Of a stretch of 32,457 bases of DNA, positions 24,570-32,265 are shown piece by piece (within the stretch, counting starts at the first letter, position 1; each line of letters opens with the position of its first letter). The DNA is taken from NCBI GenBank assembly GCA_002011735.1, contig MTOQ01000034.1, forward strand, positions 1 to 32,457, given 5' to 3'. The DNA comes from Nitrospirae bacterium JdFR-81. GTDB taxonomy: Bacteria; Nitrospirota; Thermodesulfovibrionia; UBA6902. The position numbers and the translations under genes are program-made. Under the pieces are notes generated by a model. The model was not told the origin of the DNA, made no database searches, and worked only from the letters and a program-made list of their open reading frames with translations.

Positions 24570-26317
24570 CTCCTCGGAACCTTTCTGAATACATTAAAAA
24601 GGGTTATTGTATAGAGGAGTATAAGACCTGATAGCGAGACCCATCTGAACACCCTGGCCGCATCACTCATTGCAACAGAGGGGATGAAATATGTCCATAT
24701 AAAGGCGACGATTAATAGAAAGACAAAGAAGAACATTATGAGAAAGCCCTGGATTGTCCATCCATAAAACAGATGACCGCTACCTGGCAGGATGAGACTC
24801 AACAACTTGACCATCTGTATCCTGTCCTCCCTGTAACGGTGTATCTGCACGGTCCTTGCTATCCTCTCCTTGACCCTGAGGCTGGTGATATCGGTGAGTG
24901 CACTGTAGCAGAGGTGACACATATCACCACGGGCGAGCTTCCTCTCACAATGGCCACACTGTACGGCCCCACACATGACACACCTGTAGGCGAATACCTG
25001 GGCCTTCCGTTCATACACATTAAAGGCGATTAGGATGAGTACAAGTATCAGATAAGAGATCTTCTTATTTGTGAATGAGAGCATCTTGCCCAGGTGTCCC
25101 TCTGACGATGTGCTCCTGAACGCCAGTGACCACAGCTCACCAACACTCAGTATCTCATCCACGACAAAGCTATTCACCGTGGTCCCCCTAAGCCCTGTGA
25201 AGAGGCGGACCTTCTCAGGGCTGATGGAGAGCGCCATATTGTAGAACTCCTCACCCTTCTTGAAGTCAAAGAACTCCCTGTACATCTGGCTGAGATTATA
25301 GTATGTTGAGGCCAACTTTGATGTCTGGAGTGCCTTTGTATAGTATTTAAGTGCCATCTCGTTATCATTCAGGCCCACATAACAGTTTGCGATATTATTG
25401 TAGAGCTTTGCATCAGCAGTCCTCCCATACTTACCAAGGAGGGATTGATACACCTCGATCGCCTTCCTGTAATGCCCCTTCCTCTTGAGGTCAAGGGCAT
25501 ATGTGAAGGCCGTTTCGTAATCGTCTCCGCCCTTCAACAGATAGACCGTATCGCCTGTGTAAAGGCCACTGTTGATATTGATTATATTCCTGAGCCTGAC
25601 ATTTGCAGAGGCATTGAAGAAGGACGAAAGGAATGGGGCCAGCTGTATCATAACCGCTACGACTATGAAGATTGCGTAAACAAGGTATCTCTCGTCCTTC
25701 TTCAGATACAGCCAGAACGGCAATAGCGAGGCGAGTATACCGAATATCGGACCAAGGAAGACAAAGACCACGGGAGGGATGAGCAGATACAGCCTCCTCC
25801 TGTCCTCATGTATATCATGTATGTACAGGTTAAACCTTGAGGCCACCAGTATGATGACCAGGATGATTATAGAGATATACAGGGACAGATAAAGGGCGAT
25901 GAGGAAATTGCCCGATGTCCTGAAAGACCACCAGAAGTTATTCCTAATCGCCCTCCACGCATCCCTTATGTACCCGATGCTCTGTGTAAGCCCCTCTGTT
26001 GTAAAGGAGAAGCTCGTCCTTGCAAGGTATATATAGGACTGCGGGAGGTCAGGTGAGAGGCTTGCTGCAGCCTTGAAGTATGCTATGGCCTCCTCTGTCC
26101 TGCCATTCTCCAGTGCAACAAGGCCCTTTGATATGAGGGTTATGGACTGTGGCTCAAGGTTACGGAGGCCCTTCTCCTTCCTGAAATCAGAGAATGCCTT
26201 GATGTCGACGATATTCGTGGGCTTATCCTCACCAAACAGATCCCCTGCAGACACCATACCCACAATAAAAAAGAGGACCAGCACCAGCAGGGTCTTGTTC
26301 CTTCTGTGTATGCTCAT
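24560..26317 (-). CDS. TPR-rich membrane protein with zinc ribbon
   Basis: This 585-residue protein has an N-terminal signal or membrane segment (9-24), TPR repeats near 58-100 and 270-375, transmembrane segments around 140-240, and another near 425-440. A cysteine-rich zinc ribbon (CVMCG, CGHC and CHLC) lies near 445-471. Near the C-terminus SLILPGSGHLFYGWTIQGF looks like a TM2-type loop, followed by two helices. The start codon lies 4 bp inside the end of plsY. It is translationally coupled to the PATAN fusion gene downstream, so the two products probably act together. Function is unknown. Confidence 0.75.
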   Translation of the reverse strand: MSIHRRNKTLLVLVLFFIVGMVSAGDLFGEDKPTNIVDIKAFSDFRKEKGLRNLEPQSITLISKGLVALENGRTEEAIAYFKAAASLSPDLPQSYIYLARTSFSFTTEGLTQSIGYIRDAWRAIRNNFWWSFRTSGNFLIALYLSLYISIIILVIILVASRFNLYIHDIHEDRRRLYLLIPPVVFVFLGPIFGILASLLPFWLYLKKDERYLVYAIFIVVAVMIQLAPFLSSFFNASANVRLRNIININSGLYTGDTVYLLKGGDDYETAFTYALDLKRKGHYRKAIEVYQSLLGKYGRTADAKLYNNIANCYVGLNDNEMALKYYTKALQTSKLASTYYNLSQMYREFFDFKKGEEFYNMALSISPEKVRLFTGLRGTTVNSFVVDEILSVGELWSLAFRSTSSEGHLGKMLSFTNKKISYLILVLILIAFNVYERKAQVFAYRCVMCGAVQCGHCERKLARGDMCHLCYSALTDITSLRVKERIARTVQIHRYREDRIQMVKLLSLILPGSGHLFYGWTIQGFLIMFFFVFLLIVAFIWTYFIPSVAMSDAARVFRWVSLSGLILLYTITLFNVFRKVPRRWR

Positions 26318-26946
26318 CGACTCCTCTGTCCGATCTTCGGCTCCCTTCCTTCCAGCAGCCTCTTTATATTCTCCTTATGCCTTAATACTACCAAAAAAGC
26401 AGCGATTATACCAAAATAAATTTTAAATGCTGTGTGATCAAAAAGTAAAATAGAGACAGGCAGAAATAGAGAGGCACATATGGCAGCAAGTGATGAGTAT
26501 CTTGTAACAACAGCCACGGTCAGCCAGACCACGATAACACCAAGTGCAGGTATGGGGGTGTATACGGCGATTACACCAAGGCTCGTTGCCACGCCCTTAC
26601 CGCCTTTGAACGAGAGGAAGACTGAATATATATGACCCAGGATCGCCATAAGACCCACCAGGCCCTCCCATAGTGTGGCCTCGCTATATATACCGTCTCC
26701 CTGTATACGGGCAAGGATTACCCTGCAGAGCAGCACAGGCAGTGCACCCTTGAGCGCATCACCAAGGAGGGTGGCAAGTGCAGGGAGCCTGCCTGTCGTC
26801 CTCAGGACATTCGTTGCCCCGATGTTCCTGCTCCCTGTCTGCCTTATATCGACCCCCTTTGCCCTGCTGATAAGGAGGCCGAAGGGGATCGAACCCATTA
26901 TATATGCAAAGGGTATAAGCGCATATAAAAGGAGATACAGCATCAT
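26314..26946 (-). CDS. plsY: Acyl-phosphate glycerol-3-phosphate acyltransferase PlsY
   Basis: This 210-residue integral membrane enzyme transfers the acyl group of acyl-phosphate to glycerol-3-phosphate in the first step of phospholipid synthesis. PlsY motifs are present: GSIPFGLLI near residues 18-26, GSRNIGATNVLR near 38-49 and GHIYSVFLSFKGGKGVAT near 104-121. Five or so transmembrane segments fit the family. The ATG overlaps the pgsA stop codon (ATGA). An acyl-phosphate source (PlsX) is not in the window. Confidence 0.95.
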   Translation of the reverse strand: MMLYLLLYALIPFAYIMGSIPFGLLISRAKGVDIRQTGSRNIGATNVLRTTGRLPALATLLGDALKGALPVLLCRVILARIQGDGIYSEATLWEGLVGLMAILGHIYSVFLSFKGGKGVATSLGVIAVYTPIPALGVIVVWLTVAVVTRYSSLAAICASLFLPVSILLFDHTAFKIYFGIIAAFLVVLRHKENIKRLLEGREPKIGQRSR

Positions 26947-27473
26947 ATCTTTCTCCAGAACAATACAAAATACCTCATTCCAGAGACAACACCTATAACC
27001 ATCGCTATTAACAGCAGAATGATACCTGGATTATAGAGGTCTATACCTATAGAGCTCCTGTCAACAAGCAAGAGGAGGATGGATGATACCTGGGCAACGG
27101 TCTTGATCTTCCCACCTGACTCAGCAGGGATCATGATATTCCTTGAGAGTGCTACGATCCTCAGGCCTGTGACAAGAAACTCCCTGAGGATGATTATGAT
27201 GGCGATCCACGCAGGCACCATGCCCATGTCCACAAGCATGATAAGGGCCGAGATAACCAGGAGTTTGTCAGCAAGGGGATCAAGCAATATGCCAAGCTTC
27301 GTTATCTGCTTCTGCCTCCTTGCAAGGTAACCGTCAAGGAGGTCCGTGGCAGAAGCAATGGCAAAGACAAGCGCACCTGGTAGTGGGTCAGATGTTGCGA
27401 TCAGGATAAAGACAGGTATCAGGAGTATCCTGCTGAGGGTGATTATGGTGGGTATGTTAAACAAGTGACTCAC
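26943..27473 (-). CDS. pgsA: CDP-diacylglycerol-glycerol-3-phosphate 3-phosphatidyltransferase PgsA
   Basis: This 176-residue membrane enzyme makes phosphatidylglycerol-phosphate. The CDP-alcohol phosphatidyltransferase signature is complete: DLLDGYLARRQKQITKLG then ILLDPLADK near residues 44-70, with the DGxxAR...D...D pattern. Other hydrophobic segments fit the family. It overlaps kdsC by 17 bp and plsY by 4 bp, so it is inside a tightly packed operon that joins lipid A/Kdo supply to phospholipid synthesis. Confidence 0.94.
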   Translation of the reverse strand: MSHLFNIPTIITLSRILLIPVFILIATSDPLPGALVFAIASATDLLDGYLARRQKQITKLGILLDPLADKLLVISALIMLVDMGMVPAWIAIIIILREFLVTGLRIVALSRNIMIPAESGGKIKTVAQVSSILLLLVDRSSIGIDLYNPGIILLLIAMVIGVVSGMRYFVLFWRKI

Positions 27474-27993
27474 CAGATACAGAATCCCACAGGCCAGAGG
27501 ACTTTAATATAAGATCTATCAACTCCCTGACCGCTCCCTTACCCCCCTCCTTTGTGGATATAAAATGTGCATGTGCCTTTGCCTCATCATCGGCATCTGC
27601 AGGCACAGCAGCAAGCCCTGCCCTCTTGAGTATCTCTATATCAACAACATCATCACCCATAAAGGCAACCTCCTCGTCCCTCAGGTTATACCTCCTGAGC
27701 AGATCCTCATAAACCTTGGATTTCTTGAATATGCCCTGATAGACATCTGTAACCCCCATCTCCTTTGCCCTCCGTGCCACAACATCAGAGACCCTCCCTG
27801 TGATAATGGCGACCCTTATCCCTGCCCTTATAAGCATCCTGACACCATGGCCATCCCTCACATAAAACCTCTTCAGTTCGTTGCCCTCATTATCAAGGAT
27901 GATGCCACCATCTGTCAGGACGCCGTCTACATCGAGTATAAGGAGCTTTATATTCCTGGCAATGGCCTCGAGTTCTCTACCTGTGTTCCCCAT
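27457..27993 (-). CDS. kdsC: 3-deoxy-D-manno-octulosonate 8-phosphate phosphatase KdsC
   Basis: This protein of about 178 residues is a C0-type HAD phosphatase that removes phosphate from Kdo-8-P. HAD motifs are visible: LLILDVDGVLTDGG (I), IITGR (II), FKKSK (III region) and FMGDDVVDIEIL (IV). Kdo is the inner-core sugar of lipopolysaccharide. The start is ATG 27993, with GTGAGG 5 bp upstream; a TTG lies one codon before. It overlaps pgsA and is 74 bp downstream of the kdsD-type gene. Confidence 0.94.
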   Translation of the reverse strand: MGNTGRELEAIARNIKLLILDVDGVLTDGGIILDNEGNELKRFYVRDGHGVRMLIRAGIRVAIITGRVSDVVARRAKEMGVTDVYQGIFKKSKVYEDLLRRYNLRDEEVAFMGDDVVDIEILKRAGLAAVPADADDEAKAHAHFISTKEGGKGAVRELIDLILKSSGLWDSVSGESLV

Positions 27994-28066
27994 CAAACCT
28001 CACTTCCAGGATACTCTTCAGAGGGGGCAATTCAAACCGTTCCATAAACCATCACAAGGAGACGCA

Positions 28067-29035
28067 TCACACTATCCCCCTCTTCAGTATATCATGTAGA
28101 TGGATGATGCCTGAGACCCTTCCCGTCTCATCAGGCACTATAAGGGATGTTATTGAATAACTCTCCATTATGGAGACTGCCTTTGCAGCAAGCTCATCTC
28201 CTGAGACCATCTTGGGGTTCCTTGTCATGACCTCCTCTGCCTTCATCTCAAAGAACCCCTTCCCCCACCTCTGTATACCCCTCCTCAGATCACCATCGGT
28301 GATGATCCCGACTATCTTCCTGTCCGCATCAGCCACTATGGTGACCCCGAGCCTCTTTGAGGATATCTCCATAACGGCATCTGTCATGGGTGTGTGGGGA
28401 TGGACTATCGGCACCTCATCACCTGTATGCATCAGGTCTTTGACCCTTATGAGCAGTCTCTTGCCGAGACTGCCTCCTGGATGAAACAGTGCAAAATCCT
28501 CCTCCCTCAAACCCCTCTTTTTCAGGAGTGCCACGGCTATTGCATCTCCCATCGCAAGGGCAGCTGCAGTGGATGCCGTTGGCACGATGCCCATAGGACA
28601 TGCCTCCTCCTCCACAGAGATATCAAGACCCACATCTGATGACCTTGCGAGTATCGAGTCGGGGTTGCCCGTCATGGATATCAGCTTCACATTGAAACGC
28701 TTCAGGAACGGTATCAGACTCACGAGTTCGTCTGTCTCACCACTGTTAGAGATTGCAATCATCACATCATCAGGCGTGACCATACCGAGGTCACCATGCC
28801 CTGCCTCTGCCGGATGCATGAAGAAGGCAGGCGTGCCTGTTGATGCAAGCGTTGCAGCAACCTTCTTGGCTATAATGCCTGACTTGCCCATGCCTGTGAC
28901 CACAACCCTCCCCTTGCTGTTGAATATTATCTCAACGGCCTCAAGAAACCTCCTGTCAACCCTCTGTTTCAGGGCAGAGATGGCACGGGCCTCGATATCA
29001 AACACCCTCTTTGCTATCTCGATGAGATCATCCAT
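28067..29035 (-). CDS. kdsD: Arabinose-5-phosphate isomerase (KdsD/KpsF family)
   Basis: This 322-residue protein makes arabinose-5-phosphate from ribulose-5-phosphate for Kdo synthesis. An N-terminal SIS domain has VVTGMGKSGIIAKKVAATLASTG near 44-66, PAEAGHGDLGM near 76-86 and ISNSGET near 93-99. Two CBS domains occupy about 205-322. ATAAGGATGG precedes the ATG. It is 17 bp after kdsA, and with kdsC completes the Kdo branch up to Kdo; kdsB and waaA are not in this window. Confidence 0.93.
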   Translation of the reverse strand: MDDLIEIAKRVFDIEARAISALKQRVDRRFLEAVEIIFNSKGRVVVTGMGKSGIIAKKVAATLASTGTPAFFMHPAEAGHGDLGMVTPDDVMIAISNSGETDELVSLIPFLKRFNVKLISMTGNPDSILARSSDVGLDISVEEEACPMGIVPTASTAAALAMGDAIAVALLKKRGLREEDFALFHPGGSLGKRLLIRVKDLMHTGDEVPIVHPHTPMTDAVMEISSKRLGVTIVADADRKIVGIITDGDLRRGIQRWGKGFFEMKAEEVMTRNPKMVSGDELAAKAVSIMESYSITSLIVPDETGRVSGIIHLHDILKRGIV

Positions 29036-29052
29036 CCTTATACAGAACCCCT

Positions 29053-29877
29053 TTATTTTAACAACTCATCTATGGCCCTAACAGTGGCCATCATCTCCTT
29101 CATCTCACTCAGCCTTATCATATTCGGCCCATCACAGAGGGCCTTTTCAGGCTCGGGATGAACCTCCATAAATAACCCATCAACCCCGCAGGCAACAGCA
29201 GCCCTCGCCATATACGGTGCATACTCACTCTGTCCACCTGACGAAACACCCATGCCACCAGGCAGCTGCAGGCTATGGGTCACATCAAATATCACAGGGT
29301 AACCAAAGGAACGCATTATGGGGAAGGCCCTGAAGTCAACAACAAGGTTATTATAACCAAACACCGTGCCCCTCTCTGTAATCATAAGGCCCTGATTACC
29401 TGTTGATGTAAACTTGTCTATTATATTCTTCACATCCCATGGTGCCAGAAACTGTCCCTTCTTTATATTTACAGGCCTTCCTGTCCTGGATGCTGCAACA
29501 ACCAGATCTGTCTGCCTGCAGAGAAATGCGGGTATCTGTATTGAGTCGAGCACCTCTGAGGCAATCCCGACCTCTTCAACAGAATGGACATCCGAGATCA
29601 CTGGCATACCAAACTCCCTCCTTACCCGCTCGAGTATCCTTAAACCCTCCTTTATCCCTGGCCCTCTGTAGGAGTGGATGGATGTCCTGTTTGCCTTATC
29701 ATACGAGCTCTTAAACACAATGGGCATGGCCAGCTCCTCTGAATACTCCTTCAGCCTCTCAGCAACATAAAGCGTGGATGCCTCATCCTCTATAACACAT
29801 GGGCCTGCTATAAAGACGAGGGGGTTCCCCCCACCTATGGTCACATTCCCTATCCTGACCTCCCTTGTCACCGCCAT
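29053..29877 (-). CDS. kdsA: 3-deoxy-D-manno-octulosonate 8-phosphate synthase KdsA
   Basis: This 274-residue enzyme condenses phosphoenolpyruvate with arabinose-5-phosphate. It has FIAGPCVIEDE (22-32), and C27 occupies the position that binds metal in class II (metal-dependent) KdsA proteins, where the E. coli class I enzyme has asparagine. KSSYDKANRTS, FLCRQTDLV, NIKKGQFLAPWD and FDVTHSLQLPG are the other family motifs. It is the first gene of the long minus-strand run; a short open frame upstream overlaps its start by 10 bp. Confidence 0.95.
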   Translation of the reverse strand: MAVTREVRIGNVTIGGGNPLVFIAGPCVIEDEASTLYVAERLKEYSEELAMPIVFKSSYDKANRTSIHSYRGPGIKEGLRILERVRREFGMPVISDVHSVEEVGIASEVLDSIQIPAFLCRQTDLVVAASRTGRPVNIKKGQFLAPWDVKNIIDKFTSTGNQGLMITERGTVFGYNNLVVDFRAFPIMRSFGYPVIFDVTHSLQLPGGMGVSSGGQSEYAPYMARAAVACGVDGLFMEVHPEPEKALCDGPNMIRLSEMKEMMATVRAIDELLK

Positions 29878-30047
29878 ATAACCTTCCCAAAAAAGGCCAA
29901 TAGCCTTAAATACTCTGGACTTATATTATCCTGAATCCTGAGGGTATTATTCAATATGCTGACCTTTATCTCCTCCTCAAGGATCAAAAAATCCCTCCCC
30001 CTCTTATCCTTGTTCCCCTTTGTTTTAACGACAATTAATTTGCCAGA
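29868..30047 (-). pseudogene. Short protein-like frame before kdsA, ZapA-like fragment
   Basis: A 59-codon open frame runs between a stop at 30048-30050 and TGA at 29868-29870, overlapping the kdsA start. It contains EEEIKVSILNNTLRIQDNIS and then PEYLRLLAFF, which resembles the N-terminus of ZapA cell-division proteins. GGGGAGGG before a TTG at 29987 could start a 39-residue product. ZapA is normally about 90 residues, so this would be truncated. It may instead be the kdsA leader region with chance coding character. Confidence 0.3.
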
Positions 30048-30096
30048 TTAGAGGCCACTGTGGGTTCCTATTTGTGCGAAAAATATTGTTGTGCGT

Positions 30097-30355
30097 TTAA
30101 GGGAGCCGTTCTGCATGAAGTGTAATCTCATCTTCTTTACCAGGCGTGTATATCTTTTCAATTTTGTTCGAGACCTTCTGCAGCCACTGAAAGAGCCTTT
30201 CAGCCTGTTCGTCATGGTATTCAATACAAAGCTCTGTATTCCTGGAGAGCTCTTCCCTGATAGACCTCCCACAGATCAGCAGCAAAGACATCCATTGTGA
30301 GCCTGCCTTCAAGGATGTCTTTATGAGGAACGGCTATAGTGTGAAATGATTTCAT
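30097..30355 (-). pseudogene. DUF499-family ATPase remnant, truncated
   Basis: From the ATG at 30355 the frame reads MKSFHTIAVPHKDILEGRLT and then MDVFAADLWEVYQGRALQEY. This is the well-conserved N-terminus of DUF499 ATP-binding proteins, which are about 1000 residues long and are found in DUF1156-methyltransferase/helicase defence clusters. The frame stops at TGA 30221-30223 after 44 codons, before any Walker A motif. A second, offset frame down to a TAA at 30097 contains IEYHDEQAERLFQWLQKVSN and may be the C-terminal part left by an internal deletion. The start lies 10 bp after the stop of the broken HepT gene. Not functional as a DUF499 protein. Confidence 0.6.
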
Positions 30356-30364
30356 AATATTTAT

Positions 30365-30708
30365 TTATATTTCCCTCAGAATCTTCTGTATTTCAGGTTT
30401 CAAATCTGGCAATTCTTTACTGATTATATCCCAAACGATGTCATAATCGACAACAAAATAGCCATGGATCAAACGATTCCTAAGAGATATAATTTGGGGC
30501 CAGGGGATTGGTTGATATTTCTGTTGAATCTCTCTTCAGGAATCTGGTTGGCAGCCTCTCCTATAATTTCAAGATTTCTAACTACAGCATCCTTTGTTTT
30601 TGCATCCTGAATAAATTCTTCATAAGAGAGTCCAGAAATATAACTTTCAATCTTTTCTATGCACTCTAATATATCTATCAGAAACAGTCTCAAGTCTCTC
30701 TTAGACAT
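30365..30708 (-). pseudogene. HepT-type HEPN RNase toxin (DUF86), frameshifted
   Basis: The first 60 or so codons read MSKRDLRLFLIDILECIEKI through NLEIIGEAANQIPEE, a clear DUF86/HepT start. The frame then goes out and stops at 30469. The second half continues in another frame as IQQKYQPIPWPQIISLRNRL and IHGYFVVDYDIVWD, down to TAA 30365-30367. The RNRLIHGY stretch is the HEPN catalytic RNase motif. The break is at a (GA)3 tract (30529-30534, TC on the plus strand): removing one GA restores a 114-residue protein of normal length. It overlaps the MntA-like gene by 8 bp. Either a natural mutation or an assembly error. Confidence 0.85.
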
Positions 30709-30997
30709 AACTCAAGTCCTCTTTTATACTCTCCCATAGCTGGGACTTTTGCTTTATTGCTTTTACTGTAAGCAGATCAACCCTTACACCCAGAACTTCC
30801 TCAAGGTTATTCCACAATTCAAAAAACTTAAGCCCAATAGGCCGTTCTAATTCAACAAGAATATCAACATCGCTTAATTTGTTTTGCTTCCCCCTTGCAT
30901 AAGAGCCGAATACGCCAAGAATGACTACACCGTATTTCTCTCTTATTTCCTGTTTATGCTTTGACAATATGTGTTTTATGTCTTCTAAGGTTCTCAT
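30701..30997 (-). CDS. MntA-type nucleotidyltransferase antitoxin
   Basis: This protein of about 98 residues has VFGSYARGKQNKLSDVDILV, the GSxxRG...DxD motif of MNT nucleotidyltransferases. In MntA/HepT modules the antitoxin AMPylates a tyrosine near the HEPN motif of the toxin. The HepT gene follows with an 8-bp overlap, the usual order. I start at the ATG at 30997; an upstream TTG at 31027 would add ten residues. The antitoxin looks intact while the toxin is frameshifted. Confidence 0.87.
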   Translation of the reverse strand: MRTLEDIKHILSKHKQEIREKYGVVILGVFGSYARGKQNKLSDVDILVELERPIGLKFFELWNNLEEVLGVRVDLLTVKAIKQKSQLWESIKEDLSYV

Positions 30998-31046
30998 TTT
31001 CTTAAAATCTATTTTGACATATCTCAATTTGATTTTTCTTTTTGTC

Positions 31047-31783
31047 TCAAATTCTCAATTCTTCCACCCTGCCAGTAAACATATCAAAGAAAAATACCCT
31101 GTCAAACCGTGAAGTATATCTGAAAGCTAAAGTGTCATCTGTTAATCTTGATGTTGAGGAGAGGGTTCCTAGCGCTACTATAAGAAGCCAAAGAACCTGA
31201 AAATCATTTCTATAATTAGAAACTCTGGCATTCTTTCCGTCGATTATTTGCTGAATTCGCTCTGGAGAACAATCAGGAATAAAATCAGCATATGGGTTAT
31301 CCCAATCGTTTTCATCAAGCCCTTCTATGCGATAAATATGAATCGCCGCAATTTCCTCTGGCAAACCATGAGATTCATCAAGTTTTACTTCTCCTCCAAC
31401 TACTGGAATGTTATTAGCAACAACAGTTATCAATCTATTAGAAATATCGTTAACATCTCTTCTGTCTATCTCAGTGCCTGACCAAAAATAGATACACGAA
31501 GTGGCGGATGCCCTCCGCTCGCATACATTCCTCTAGCTCTTTCAACAATTCTCTCTTTAAGACTTTCTTGAGCCTGTAAGGCTGAAGATCTTGCCCCATG
31601 TTCACGATAAAATCTTGTTATCTCTATACCAATCAAGCCATTTTGTGTCTCTACTACTATATCTGGCTCTCTTCTGGGGCAACCGGCTCTTATGTTTCCT
31701 TCTGGAAAATCAGAATAATGTCTTCTGAAAGAACTCACTATAGCTCGATTAAGTCGTTCGTGCTCTGGATTTTCACATGACAT
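31047..31783 (-). pseudogene. Frameshifted gene with PD-(D/E)xK-like region
   Basis: Two adjoining frames, 31783 to 31466 and about 31486 to 31047, make one protein of roughly 245 residues. The first ends near RVSIF, and the second resumes with WSGTEIDRRDVNDISNRLI. A T5 run (31484-31488 on the plus strand) would give a continuous frame if it were T6. The N-terminal part contains REPDIVVE...GLIGIEITRFY, which resembles the acidic core of PD-(D/E)xK nucleases, though the usual lysine is threonine. AAGGAG before the ATG at 31783 is a good ribosome binding site. The family is not recognised. Confidence 0.65.
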
Positions 31784-31837
31784 TTCCGTCTCTCCTTATT
31801 CACTTTCAATCAGAGAAATATCTTAGATAACTTTATA

Positions 31838-31951
31838 TCAAAGATGCCTTTTTGACAAAAACCTCCTTTTAAATAAAACTTTTGCCTCTTCAATAGATTC
31901 TTCTGCCTCCTTAAGCCTGTATTCAATAAGGGCACGAAGCTCTTTTTTCAT
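31838..31951 (-). pseudogene. Truncated HEPN-domain gene (37 codons)
   Basis: The ATG at 31951 overlaps the stop of the nucleotidyltransferase gene (ATGA), the usual MNT/HEPN coupling. The protein begins MKKELRALIEYRLKEAEESI then EEAKVLF, typical of the first helix of HEPN proteins, but stops at TGA 31838-31840. No catalytic RxxxxH motif remains. The rest was probably lost by a deletion whose edge lies near the next gene's start. Confidence 0.6.
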
Positions 31952-32265
31952 ACAGTAATTCCTTCTTTATAAACATTTTTAATAAAAACAGATTCTTTTA
32001 TATTTCCATATCTTAGCGAATCTTTACTTAATACGATAGGCACAACTACAACATCTTCAAAGAATCCTGCTTCCCATGCACATTCACTAATATATTTTTC
32101 TATTTCACGATCCAGATACTCAACAACTATCAAAACATCAAGGTCAGATACTTTTGTAGCCGTACCTCGCGCCCTTGATCCAAAGACTCTTATCTCATAA
32201 ACTTTTACTTTTCTGGAAATAAGTTCCTTGAACCTTTTAATTATTTTCAAATCCTTTTCGTCCAT
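31948..32265 (-). CDS. MNT-type nucleotidyltransferase
   Basis: This 105-residue protein has VFGSRARGTATKVSDLDVLIVV near residues 27-48, with the GSxxRG and DxD motif of minimal nucleotidyltransferases. It is the upstream member of a MNT/HEPN pair whose HEPN gene is truncated. It differs in sequence from the copies at 30701 and 17211, so these are not recent duplicates. The ATG has only a weak ribosome binding site. It may have kept a function of its own or be a relic. Confidence 0.82.
   Translation of the reverse strand: MDEKDLKIIKRFKELISRKVKVYEIRVFGSRARGTATKVSDLDVLIVVEYLDREIEKYISECAWEAGFFEDVVVVPIVLSKDSLRYGNIKESVFIKNVYKEGITV

Noticed and set aside
30048-30272. Minus-strand 74-codon frame inside the DUF499 remnant
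   Set aside because: It is Lys/Arg/Ser-rich, and the neighbouring frame has a much better explanation as a DUF499 N-terminus.
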